DNA of 5,925 nt from Chitinophagaceae bacterium (GTDB taxonomy: Bacteria > Bacteroidota > Bacteroidia > Chitinophagales > Chitinophagaceae). The stretch's first letter is position 1. Each line of letters opens with the position of its first letter. Location of the stretch: positions 1 to 5,925 of the forward strand of contig JADGPY010000432.1 in the NCBI GenBank assembly GCA_017882205.1, written 5' to 3'. A model generated the notes under the pieces. The model was not told the DNA's origin and did no database searches. It saw only the letters and a list, made by a program, of their open reading frames with translations. Of this stretch, positions 1-5,925 are shown one piece after another. The position numbers were made by a program, and so were the translations under genes.

Positions 1-1151
1 CCATAAGGATAAAAAAGTGCTTTCCAGGCCTTGATTTTATTTTGTTGAGCTTCCGGCATATCAAGGCTAAAGCCCCTGGGAGTGAATCCTCCTTCATCAC
101 TTTCCAGTGCAAAAAGATGTTGCTCATGTTTTGCTTTGGCTTCATCAAGGTATTTCTTTCCACCTGTACCGCTTATTTCTTCATTTGCAAATGCCACAGC
201 CCTGATCGTTCGCTTTGGTTGTAGGCCAAGAGCCCTTATAGTTCTGAGTACCTCGATACTTTGTACAACTCCCGAACCATCATCGTTTGCTCCTTCAGCA
301 AGATCCCAGCTATCAAGGTGGCCACCTACTGTTATGATCTGTTCAGGATGTTCGATTCCTTTTATCTCTCCAACTACATTATATCCGGTGGTGTCAGGAT
401 ATGTTTTACAGTTTGTTTTTATGAATGCACTTATCTTACCTTTCCTGAGTTCTTTACTCAGAAATTCTGCATCGTTTGTGCTGATCGCAACAGCAGGTAT
501 CTTGGGAAACGAATCACTATACCGGGTTACCCCAGTATGTGGGTAATCATTAATGGTGTTGGAAAGGGTCCGAACCATCACCCCTATAGCGCCATATTTT
601 GATGCTTGCGCCGGGCCTGCTCTTCTTGCTACTCCACTTTCACCGTATGCCTGGAAACTATTTATGTAGGTGGGATTCATTTTGAAATTAAAAAAAACGA
701 TCTTGCCTTTCACTACTGATGTTCCAAGGCTGGTAAGTTCTTCCATCGTTTTTACCTCTACAACCTCACCTGTTATTCCTTTATTTCCGGTTCCTACCGA
801 AGTTCCAAGGGCACATAACTTCAATGTATGTTTTTGTCCACCTGGTAGCATTAGCGCACCTTGTTCTTTGTTGCCCCTGACCCAATGTGGCACCAGGCAC
901 TGTTGCAGGTATACTGTATCTGCACCTGCATCTTTCATAAACTGTGTTACCATATGTACACCCTTAAAAAATTGTGGCGATCCAGACAACCTTTGGCCAA
1001 CCTCTTTGCATAGCTTTCGTAAATTCGTATAAGCAGTGCCATTGCTCATCGTTTCATCAACTATCTTTTTTATTGTAACTGAATCCGTTGATTGAGAATA
1101 AATCAAAGTAGACAATGAAATTAAACTGATTAGTAAAAAAAATTTCTTCAT
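1..1151 (-). CDS. Secreted M28-family zinc peptidase, carboxypeptidase Q-like (3' end outside window)
   Basis: Probable exported metallopeptidase that removes residues from peptides in the periplasm or outside the cell. The start ATG (1149-1151) opens a hydrophobic signal peptide (residues 1-19, ending IYS before Q20). 383 codons are readable without a stop. A PA-like insert lies at about residues 125-245. The M28 metal site follows: GGHLDSWD (H278, with catalytic-type D280), GANDDGSG (bridging D290), NEE (E324 catalytic, E325 ligand) and ESDEG (D352). The 12-residue spacing from H278 to D290 fits the carboxypeptidase Q/PGCP subgroup. The last zinc-ligand histidine and roughly 80-100 residues should lie beyond position 1, so I cannot tell whether a type IX sorting domain is present. 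There is no Shine-Dalgarno sequence ahead of the ATG. It is divergent from bshA with no obvious functional link. Family assignment is firm; the substrate is unknown. Confidence 0.9.
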   Translation of the reverse strand, partial: MKKFFLLISLISLSTLIYSQSTDSVTIKKIVDETMSNGTAYTNLRKLCKEVGQRLSGSPQFFKGVHMVTQFMKDAGADTVYLQQCLVPHWVRGNKEQGALMLPGGQKHTLKLCALGTSVGTGNKGITGEVVEVKTMEELTSLGTSVVKGKIVFFNFKMNPTYINSFQAYGESGVARRAGPAQASKYGAIGVMVRTLSNTINDYPHTGVTRYSDSFPKIPAVAISTNDAEFLSKELRKGKISAFIKTNCKTYPDTTGYNVVGEIKGIEHPEQIITVGGHLDSWDLAEGANDDGSGVVQSIEVLRTIRALGLQPKRTIRAVAFANEEISGTGGKKYLDEAKAKHEQHLFALESDEGGFTPRGFSLDMPEAQQNKIKAWKALFYPY

Positions 1152-1229
1152 TAATTGGGGATTGTTAGTTGTGATTGACGATTTGTTTTTTTGATCTACT
1201 CAAAACTCTGTAATTAAATATTAATTTCA

Positions 1230-1237
1230 CAAACTTA
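1230..1237 (-). promoter_or_regulatory. Putative -7 box for the M28 peptidase gene
   Basis: The minus strand reads TAAGTTTG, an exact match to the Bacteroidota -7 consensus TAnnTTTG, about 80 bp upstream of the M28 start. I see no good TTTG -33 element at the usual distance, so the call rests on one short motif in AT-rich DNA. It would give a leader of roughly 70 nt. Confidence 0.35.
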
Positions 1238-1273
1238 AACATTTCATAGCTAAACATGTTTATTGATAAGAGG

Positions 1274-1305
1274 TTGCAAATACCTGTAAAGAATACTTAA
1301 ATTCG
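1274..1305 (+). promoter_or_regulatory. Putative Bacteroidota-type promoter for bshA
   Basis: A TTG at 1274-1276 is followed after 21 bp by TAAATTCG at 1298-1305, which matches TAnnTTTG at all but one fixed base. The spacing suits a -33/-7 pair of the primary sigma factor in this phylum. Transcription would start near 1312 and leave a leader of about 35 nt before the bshA ATG. No other motif in the divergent gap fits this gene as well, but the match is imperfect. Confidence 0.4.
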
Positions 1306-1346
1306 CTTAATAACCGCTGAAAGCACCACCAGTAAACTCAATAAAT

Positions 1347-2465
1347 ATGAACATTGGAATTGTTTGTTATCCAACTTTTGGTGGAAGTGGCGTACTCGCA
1401 ACTGAATTAGGGAAAGCACTCGCGAACAAAGGACACAACATTCACTTTATTACCTACCAGCAGCCAGTACGGTTAAGTGGTTTTCATGCCAATATTTTTT
1501 ATCATGAAGTGAGAGTTCCAACTTATCCATTATTTGATTACCCTCCGTATGAAACAGCCTTGTCCAGTACAATGGTGGATGTTATCCTCAACAATGATGT
1601 ACAATTGCTACATGTACATTATGCGATCCCGCATGCCTCTGCAGCGTACATGGCAAAACAAATACTGGCAAAGCAGGGAATAAAAATTCCTGTGATCACA
1701 ACTTTACATGGCACAGACATTACCCTTGTGGGGAGGGATAAAACCTATTCACCCGTAGTAACTTTTTCAATGAATGAAAGTGATGCGGTGACGGCTGTTT
1801 CAAAAAATCTTCGGGACGAAACGTTCAAGAATTTCAAAATGGAAAAGGATATTGAAGTCATCTACAATTTTGTAGATGTGAAGCGTTTTAATAAGAAACC
1901 AATAGATGCCTTCAAAAAAGTGATTTCACCAAACGGTGAGCGGATTTTGCTACATGCATCCAACTTTAGGAAAGTTAAAAGGGTGGACGATGTGGTAAAT
2001 GTTTTTCTAAAGGTAACAGAGCAAATTCCTTCCAAGCTCTTATTTGTTGGAGATGGCCCTGAAAGGCCTGGTATAGAAATGATGTGTCGTGAAAGCTTTG
2101 CACACAATGATATTCGTTTTTTGGGAAAGCAGGCGGAAATGGAAGATATACTGGCGGTATCTGATCTTTTCATTTTACCAAGTGAGTATGAAAGCTTTGG
2201 GCTTGCGGCACTTGAAGCCATGGCGGCCCAGGTGCCGGTAATCTCCACCAATGTAGGAGGGCTCCCTGAAATAAATGTAAATGATTATTGTGGTTTTCTT
2301 AGTGATGTAGGGGATGTTGAGGATATGAGTAAAAATGCGCTTACACTTTTGTCGAATGAAGAGAAATTTGCAGAATTTAAAAAGAACGCGCTTGCGCAGG
2401 CATTAAAGTTTGATATTAATACTATCGTTCCTCAGTATGAGGAGTTGTATAAGAAGTTTATTTAA
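1347..2465 (+). CDS. bshA: N-acetyl-alpha-D-glucosaminyl L-malate synthase BshA
   Basis: GT4-family retaining glycosyltransferase (GT-B fold) that transfers GlcNAc from UDP-GlcNAc to L-malate, the first step of bacillithiol synthesis in the cytoplasm. At 372 residues it is close to the Bacillus subtilis enzyme (about 377). Signature segments match that protein from memory: CYPTFGGSG near the start (glycine loop G12-G15), ATELGKALANKGH (18-30), HVHYAIPHA (89-97), TTLHGTDIT (118-126), VIYNFVD (171-177), SNFRKVKRVDDV (205-216), LLFVGDGPE (231-239) and the sugar-nucleotide E-x7-E motif ESFGLAALE (E282, E290). There is no signal peptide. The ATG at 1347 gives the family's usual N-terminus. bshB and bshC are not in the window, so the pathway is presumably completed elsewhere. 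The gene is a single unit between a divergent and a convergent neighbour. Confidence 0.96.
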   Translation: MNIGIVCYPTFGGSGVLATELGKALANKGHNIHFITYQQPVRLSGFHANIFYHEVRVPTYPLFDYPPYETALSSTMVDVILNNDVQLLHVHYAIPHASAAYMAKQILAKQGIKIPVITTLHGTDITLVGRDKTYSPVVTFSMNESDAVTAVSKNLRDETFKNFKMEKDIEVIYNFVDVKRFNKKPIDAFKKVISPNGERILLHASNFRKVKRVDDVVNVFLKVTEQIPSKLLFVGDGPERPGIEMMCRESFAHNDIRFLGKQAEMEDILAVSDLFILPSEYESFGLAALEAMAAQVPVISTNVGGLPEINVNDYCGFLSDVGDVEDMSKNALTLLSNEEKFAEFKKNALAQALKFDINTIVPQYEELYKKFI

Positions 2466-2470
2466 TATTC

Positions 2471-2522
2471 TGCCAATGTCAGATGCCTGCGGCATGGCAA
2501 ATATTTAATCCCATACGGGATT
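2471..2522. repeat. Pair of short palindromes between convergent bshA and envC
   Basis: Two inverted repeats sit side by side in the 59-bp gap. The first is ATGCC-tgc-GGCAT (2483-2495), with TGCC at 2471-2474 and GGCA at 2496-2499 able to form an outer arm. The second is AATCCC-atac-GGGATT (2507-2522). They are joined by AATATTT-like sequence. The arrangement resembles the small palindromic intergenic repeats I associate with Bacteroidota chromosomes. Only one copy is in this window, so repeat status is inference. Confidence 0.4.
2507..2522. terminator. Possible bidirectional terminator hairpin
   Basis: A perfect 6-bp stem with a 4-nt loop lies 2 bp past the envC stop and about 41 bp past the bshA stop, where a terminator for both converging genes is expected. 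It is followed by GGGATTTATC on the plus strand and GGGATTAAATATTT on the minus strand, so the T-tracts are weak in both directions. Placement supports the call more than strength does. Confidence 0.4.
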
Positions 2523-2524
2523 TA

Positions 2525-3829
2525 TCATTTACGCCTCAACCAGTTTTCAGGGTTAACATTATTCGTTTCCTTCATCAATATCAGGTCTACCTGCCCCTGT
2601 CCATCATCGTTAGCAGCAGCTTTCCCAATTATTTGACCTGTTTTTACAGTTTGTCCTCTTTGAACTGAAGCGCTTGACAGATTGCTGTACACAGTAAAAT
2701 ATTTCCCGTGCTTGATGAACACCAACTGTTTATCTTCCATAAAATTTACCAATGTAACCTCTCCATCAAATACTGCCTTTACAGTTGCCCCTATCTGTGT
2801 TCCAATAGTTACCCCTGGATTATCCCAAACTACATTCGTACCCGGGATCGCATTATGTCCATAATGTACTAATATAAACCCGTCTACCGGCCATGGCAGT
2901 GAGTGCTGGTTTCTCTCAAAATCAGCGTTTAGTTCGCGGTCAGCTTCAGTATTGACAAGGATACTTGCTACTTCGGGCTGCTTTCTTTCTTTTACTTTAG
3001 GCCTTGCAACCACATCAGGCTTACTATTATCAGTTGTAGGTTTATTTAATTTGGCTGCTTTTTCTCTTTCGATTCTGTCATCTTCAGCTTTTTTCTTTGT
3101 TGCAAGTGCGATCTCCCTATTGATCATTGCCGTAATCAAATTTTTGATCTTAGCATCCTGTTTTCTTTTTTTAATTACTTCAGAGGTAAGCTCTTTTTCA
3201 CGGCCTTTTAATTTGGCAACAATTTTTACTTTCTCTTCCTGTTGCTTTTCCAATTCTGTAAGTTCATGGTTTTTTTCTTTCAATATTACGTTCTTCTTAT
3301 CTTTATTACCAGAAAGCTCATTTATACGTTGTCCTAGAAGAGCCTGGATGCGTAAGATGTTATCTCCCTGCTTCTCCCTATAATTCCGGTAAGATTTTAA
3401 ATAAGTGATTCGTTTAATGGCATCATTGAAACTGGAAGCAGAAAAAATAAAATTCAGGAAATCATAATTGTTCCTGTTCTTATATGCATATACCATACTC
3501 TTGGCATATTCCTGTTTTAAGGTATCAAGATCATGCGACTCCTTATTTACTTCTCTTTGTGAGTGGTAAATATCATCTTCGATATACTTTAACTGGCCGG
3601 TGATATTATCTATTACATTTCCCTGAAGATCTATGATTCTATTGATATGATTTAAATGAACAATATTTTCTTTCGTGGTTCTCTTTGTTTCATTTAATGC
3701 CTGTTCAGTTTGCTCAATTTCTTTTTTAAGTTGCAGGCGTTGTTTGATTAGTTCATCTTTATTACCGCCCTGGGCAAGGGTTATAAGGCAAAAGAAAAAT
3801 GCAGCCGCAGTTAAGATTATTTTTTGCAT
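2525..3829 (-). CDS. envC: EnvC-like murein hydrolase activator (degenerate LytM/M23 domain)
   Basis: Periplasmic protein expected to switch on peptidoglycan amidases during cell separation rather than cut peptidoglycan itself. The 434 residues comprise a signal peptide (1-19, ending TLA before Q20), a coiled coil (about 23-110), a hinge typical of EnvC proteins with YAYKNRN and FSASSFNDAIKR (114-140), a second coiled coil (about 150-262), a basic proline-containing linker (262-290) and a LytM domain (about 311-434). The catalytic residues of active M23 enzymes are missing: the usual HxH is QVD (413-415), and the YxHL-type position reads YSNL (381-384). The fold motifs NPGVTIG, VKAVFDGEV and VNPENWL remain, as in E. 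coli EnvC. It is the last gene of the minus-strand run, 65 bp after the DUF4292 gene. The symbol is by family resemblance; the partner amidase is not visible here. Confidence 0.88.
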   Translation of the reverse strand: MQKIILTAAAFFFCLITLAQGGNKDELIKQRLQLKKEIEQTEQALNETKRTTKENIVHLNHINRIIDLQGNVIDNITGQLKYIEDDIYHSQREVNKESHDLDTLKQEYAKSMVYAYKNRNNYDFLNFIFSASSFNDAIKRITYLKSYRNYREKQGDNILRIQALLGQRINELSGNKDKKNVILKEKNHELTELEKQQEEKVKIVAKLKGREKELTSEVIKKRKQDAKIKNLITAMINREIALATKKKAEDDRIEREKAAKLNKPTTDNSKPDVVARPKVKERKQPEVASILVNTEADRELNADFERNQHSLPWPVDGFILVHYGHNAIPGTNVVWDNPGVTIGTQIGATVKAVFDGEVTLVNFMEDKQLVFIKHGKYFTVYSNLSSASVQRGQTVKTGQIIGKAAANDDGQGQVDLILMKETNNVNPENWLRRK

Positions 3830-3848
3830 GCTCTCAGTTTAGGGATTA

Positions 3849-3856
3849 CAAAAATA
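3849..3856 (-). promoter_or_regulatory. Putative internal -7 box ahead of envC
   Basis: The minus strand reads TATTTTTG, an exact TAnnTTTG match, about 20 bp upstream of the envC ATG. The nearest candidate -33 elements are badly spaced: TTTG at 3866-3869 is 9 bp away and TTG at 3884-3886 is 27 bp away. It could give envC some transcription independent of the upstream genes, with a very short leader, but A/T-rich chance matches are common. Confidence 0.3.
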
Positions 3857-3894
3857 CTGATTTACCAAAGTGATGCTGTTACTCAATGTAACGT

Positions 3895-4719
3895 TTATTT
3901 TCTTTTATAAGTTTTAGGTATGCTAAAAGGGAAAGATAAATCCTTGTTAAAATCATATTGTTTGAAAGTAAGTCGTATATCCACTTTTGTTTTTTCGGCA
4001 ACCGTTATTTCACGGTATGTTGAGAAATAGACACCGGTTTTATTTTCGTAATCCAGGTAAGTAAGATCAGCAGTTCTGTTTTGACCTACTTCAATATCAT
4101 CAAGTTTACTTCTTTCAACGAGGTTATCCTTCGTTGCAGATAAGGTTAGAAGATTTTTAAAATATTGGCCAAGAGTAGAAAGTAGTAAATGATTTTCTGT
4201 TTGCTTGAACGCCATCACTTTACTGCCTACATATATTGGATTCCCCATCAACAGATCCTGCAGTATTTTAAAATCAAGCGGTATCCCCGCGACATCTTCA
4301 ATATAGCTAAATGGATGCTCTTCAAAAAGTTTATCCCCGCGATTCAATATGGTTACCTGGTTCTTTGTGATCATTATTCTAAGCGCTTCGATATTAAGAA
4401 ATGACGCATCTATGGTTATCCAAATTACGCTATCCTTTTGCATGCGTAGAAATGCATTAACATCTGGAAGCTTCCCTTTCGCATCCTCATATTGAATCTT
4501 TACCTTGGCCGAGAATGTTTTAAAATCAATGTAATTTTTAGAAACATTCGCCAACACGCTTTGTGCAAGCTTCATTGAATCTGTTGATTTGGCGATAGTA
4601 TGAACTGATACAGAGGTATCTTTTTTATTAACTGCAATTTGTAATTTCTTAGTGGAACGGCAACCAAATAATGTATTTAACAATATGATAGCTGTAATAA
4701 TAACTGAGACTTGTTTCAT
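3895..4719 (-). CDS. DUF4292-type lipoprotein
   Basis: Uncharacterised envelope lipoprotein of 274 residues. The N-terminus is a classic lipoprotein signal: a hydrophobic stretch (4-18) and the lipobox LFGC, with C20 as the lipidated cysteine. The residues after C20 (RSTKK) are basic and lack the acidic surface-export signal described in Bacteroidota, so a periplasm-facing anchor is more likely. The body is beta-rich, with FKTFSAKVKIQYED, then RMQKDSVIWITID and ALRIMITKNQVTILNR, which are the features I recognise for DUF4292. That family is thought to share the LolA/LolB-like fold, so binding a lipid or lipoprotein is a reasonable but untested idea. It lies 15 bp after dut and 65 bp before envC, and the DUF4292-envC pairing is, from memory, common in this phylum. 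Its biochemical role is unknown. Confidence 0.82.
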   Translation of the reverse strand: MKQVSVIITAIILLNTLFGCRSTKKLQIAVNKKDTSVSVHTIAKSTDSMKLAQSVLANVSKNYIDFKTFSAKVKIQYEDAKGKLPDVNAFLRMQKDSVIWITIDASFLNIEALRIMITKNQVTILNRGDKLFEEHPFSYIEDVAGIPLDFKILQDLLMGNPIYVGSKVMAFKQTENHLLLSTLGQYFKNLLTLSATKDNLVERSKLDDIEVGQNRTADLTYLDYENKTGVYFSTYREITVAEKTKVDIRLTFKQYDFNKDLSFPFSIPKTYKRK

Positions 4720-4734
4720 GTACCTGCTTTATTA

Positions 4735-5178
4735 TTAATGAACACCAGTATGGCCAAAGCCGCTTTCACCTCTTTTGGTCTCATTTAATTGTTGAACCAA
4801 TTCCCAGGTAGCTTGCTGCACTTTTCCTAAAACCAGTTGTGCAATCCTGTCACTATGATTAATAACCTGTTCCTCTTTTGACAAATTTATTAATATCACT
4901 TTAATTTCACCTCTATAATCACTATCTATTGTTCCGGGCGAGTTAAGGCATGTAATGCCTTGCTTAATTGCAAGACCGCTTCGGGGCCTTACCTGCGCTT
5001 CATAACCATCTGGCAACTCTATGAAAATTCCTGTGGGAATCATTTGACGTTCCATTGGTTGTAATAATACCGACTCCCCGAGGTTTGCTCTAAGGTCCAT
5101 ACCTGCCGCACCCTTTGTGACATAAGAAGGAAGAGGATTATCAGAATAGTTTACAATTTTTATAGAAATCGTTTCCAT
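4735..5178 (-). CDS. dut: dUTP diphosphatase (trimeric dUTPase)
   Basis: Hydrolyses dUTP to dUMP and pyrophosphate in the cytoplasm, keeping uracil out of DNA and supplying dUMP for thymidylate synthesis. At 147 residues it is normal for the homotrimeric family, and all five motifs are present: 1, AAGMDLRA (24-31); 2, RPRSGLA (64-70); 3, GTIDSDYRGE (82-91), with catalytic D85 and the deoxyribose-stacking Y88; 4, DRIAQLVL (110-117); 5, RGESGFGHTG (136-145), the flexible C-terminal arm with F141 over the uracil. Motif 5 has ES where many enzymes have a glycine pair, a mild variation. The start gives the standard N-terminus. The gene follows ispF by 36 bp and precedes the DUF4292 lipoprotein gene by 15 bp, so it is almost certainly cotranscribed with them. 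Confidence 0.97.
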   Translation of the reverse strand: METISIKIVNYSDNPLPSYVTKGAAGMDLRANLGESVLLQPMERQMIPTGIFIELPDGYEAQVRPRSGLAIKQGITCLNSPGTIDSDYRGEIKVILINLSKEEQVINHSDRIAQLVLGKVQQATWELVQQLNETKRGESGFGHTGVH

Positions 5179-5214
5179 TGATGCAAATGTAGGTGAAAGC
5201 GGATGTTTTTAAAT

Positions 5215-5691
5215 TTAGTTCGATAATAGTACTACTGCATACGCTTGTAAACCTTCTTCTCTTCCTACAAATCCCATTTTTTCTGTGGTAGTGGCTTTAA
5301 TTGAAATATCAGTGGTATCAATACCAAGTATTCCTGAAATTATGGCCTGCATAGATGGAATAGAACTTTTTATTTTGGGTTCTTCAAGGCAAAGAGAAGC
5401 ATCAATATTTACAATTTTGTACCCTTGGGCCGTTATCAAATCAAATGATTTGGCTAGCAATAATTTACTATCGATGTCTTTATAGGCTGGTGATGTATCC
5501 GGGAAGTGCACCCCTATATCTCCGAGACATGCGGCACCTAATATTGCATCACAGATCGCATGCAACAGAACATCCGCATCACTATGACCCAGAGCTCCTT
5601 TTGTATGTGGAATTTTCACACCTCCGATCCAAAGATCACGCCCAGGTACCAACTGATGAAAATCAACTCCAAATCCTATCCTGTAAGACAT
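5215..5691 (-). CDS. ispF: 2-C-methyl-D-erythritol 2,4-cyclodiphosphate synthase
   Basis: Cytoplasmic enzyme of the MEP isoprenoid pathway. It converts 4-diphosphocytidyl-2-C-methyl-D-erythritol 2-phosphate to the 2,4-cyclodiphosphate and releases CMP. From the ATG at 5689-5691 the protein has 158 residues, the usual size. Metal ligands are D10 and H12 in GFGVDFH and H44 after HSDADVLLH. Other conserved elements are GDIGVHFPD (57-65) with D58 and D65, the NIDASL strand (95-100), and KATTTEKMGFVGREEG (132-147) for the phosphate and cytidine site. An in-frame ATG at 5721 would add ten residues that this family lacks, because family proteins begin right at the RIGFG-type strand; I therefore chose the shorter start. 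The gene is first after the terminator at 5744-5777 and leads the dut/DUF4292 run. Confidence 0.97.
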   Translation of the reverse strand: MSYRIGFGVDFHQLVPGRDLWIGGVKIPHTKGALGHSDADVLLHAICDAILGAACLGDIGVHFPDTSPAYKDIDSKLLLAKSFDLITAQGYKIVNIDASLCLEEPKIKSSIPSMQAIISGILGIDTTDISIKATTTEKMGFVGREEGLQAYAVVLLSN

Positions 5692-5722
5692 ATAATTTAT
5701 TTTATGCATTGTAAAGATCATT

Positions 5723-5730
5723 CAAATCTT
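5723..5730 (-). promoter_or_regulatory. Weak candidate -7 box for the ispF operon
   Basis: The minus strand reads AAGATTTG, one mismatch from TAnnTTTG, between the upstream terminator and ispF, where a promoter is needed. Transcription from here would start near 5716, inside the extended reading frame, and would favour the 5691 ispF start. No convincing -33 element is visible because the terminator hairpin occupies that space. Confidence 0.25.
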
Positions 5731-5743
5731 TATGTCTGTATCA

Positions 5744-5777
5744 TAAAAAAAGCGTCCCGGAATTCTCCGGGACGCTT
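5744..5777 (-). terminator. porV: Strong Rho-independent terminator after porV
   Basis: A perfect 12-bp inverted repeat (5750-5761 with 5766-5777), whose core is GCGTCCCGG, closes a 4-nt loop. On the minus strand it runs into a continuous T-tract (5745-5751 read in reverse). No T-tract exists in the plus direction. It lies about 20 bp past the stop of the minus-strand gene at 5798 and separates it from ispF. Confidence 0.92.
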
Positions 5778-5797
5778 GTAAAGAATATAACTTATGA

Positions 5798-5925
5798 TTA
5801 TTTGCCTTTTTGTATGTTTGTTTCCTTATCCAGGTTGAACACCAGGCTAAACCTTAATGTATTCGACAATGGATTGCGGTTGATGCCATTCTGTGAAGGG
5901 ATCAGGTAAGAGAAATTCAAACCGA
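5798..5925 (-). CDS. porV: C-terminal end of outer-membrane beta-barrel, probably T9SS protein PorV (5' end outside window)
   Basis: Only the last 41 residues are present, read from the window edge to a TAA at 5798-5800. The segment contains LNFSYLIPSQ, then NRNPLSNTLRFSLVFNLDK, two alternating-hydrophobic barrel strands joined by a turn, and a short polar tail. The AYLIP-like strand followed by NPLxNTLRFxLxF is what I remember for the end of PorV (LptO), the FadL-like outer-membrane protein of the type IX secretion system that carries cargo to the PorU sortase. Other FadL-like or PorP-like barrels are possible from so little sequence. It ends in a strong terminator before ispF, so it belongs to a separate transcript. 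Confidence 0.68.
   Translation of the reverse strand, partial: GLNFSYLIPSQNGINRNPLSNTLRFSLVFNLDKETNIQKGK

Noticed and set aside
82..1032. Plus-strand reading frames at 82-546, 261-602 and 670-1032
   Set aside because: They lie opposite the M28 peptidase, whose minus-strand frame is continuous and carries the complete visible zinc-site motifs. Their translations show no family features.
1152..1346. A small gene, riboswitch or ncRNA in the divergent gap
   Set aside because: The 195 bp are AT-rich with no stable hairpin, conserved-looking core or start-to-stop frame of note. Only promoter-like motifs can be supported.
1862..2251. 129-residue minus-strand reading frame
   Set aside because: It is antisense within bshA, across conserved glycosyltransferase motifs, and has serine/lysine-rich shadow composition.
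2483..3383. Plus-strand reading frames at 2483-2668, 2682-2864 and 2952-3383
   Set aside because: They are antisense to envC. The hydrophobic 143-residue one looks like a membrane protein only because it mirrors the lysine/glutamate-rich coiled coil on the other strand.
4189..4404. 71-residue plus-strand reading frame
   Set aside because: It is antisense to the DUF4292 lipoprotein gene and has no start context or recognisable motif.
5744..5777. The strong hairpin as a plus-strand terminator or an RNA regulatory element
   Set aside because: The T-tract exists only on the minus strand, and no plus-strand gene ends nearby. A simple terminator for the minus-strand porV-like gene explains it fully.
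5285..5781. Plus-strand reading frames at 5285-5485, 5445-5714 and 5560-5781
   Set aside because: They overlap each other and ispF in antisense, and the last runs through the porV terminator.

Overview
The window looks like ordinary chromosome from a member of the Bacteroidota, most likely in or near the Chitinophagaceae. This rests on the AT-rich sequence, the lack of clear Shine-Dalgarno sites, -7 boxes matching TAnnTTTG, a DUF4292-type lipoprotein, a bacillithiol gene (bshA), and the C-terminus of what appears to be the type IX secretion protein PorV. The family level is inferred from general resemblance, not from any search.

Layout. Positions 1-1151 (minus) hold most of a secreted M28 zinc peptidase of the carboxypeptidase Q type. 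Its C-terminus lies outside the window. A 195-bp divergent intergenic region (1152-1346) separates it from bshA (1347-2465, plus), the glycosyltransferase that starts bacillithiol synthesis. bshA converges on a long minus-strand gene run across a short gap that carries two hairpins (2471-2522).

Read in transcription order, the minus-strand run is: the end of porV (5798-5925), a strong intrinsic terminator (5744-5777), ispF (5215-5691), dut (4735-5178), a DUF4292 lipoprotein (3895-4719), and an EnvC-like murein hydrolase activator (2525-3829). From ispF to the lipoprotein the gaps are 36 and 15 bp, so these genes are probably cotranscribed. envC follows after 65 bp and has a possible promoter of its own.

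Function. The run combines housekeeping metabolism (isoprenoid precursors from IspF, dUTP removal by Dut) with envelope biogenesis (a lipoprotein and a septal or peptidoglycan hydrolase activator). PorV places T9SS outer-membrane machinery just upstream. BshA supplies low-molecular-weight thiol chemistry and is transcribed separately. All readable genes are intact in frame, and I see no mobile element, CRISPR array, tRNA or rRNA. I did not find a previously undescribed system. The most notable items are the paired hairpins between bshA and envC, the catalytically dead LytM domain beside the uncharacterised lipoprotein, and the corrected ispF start.
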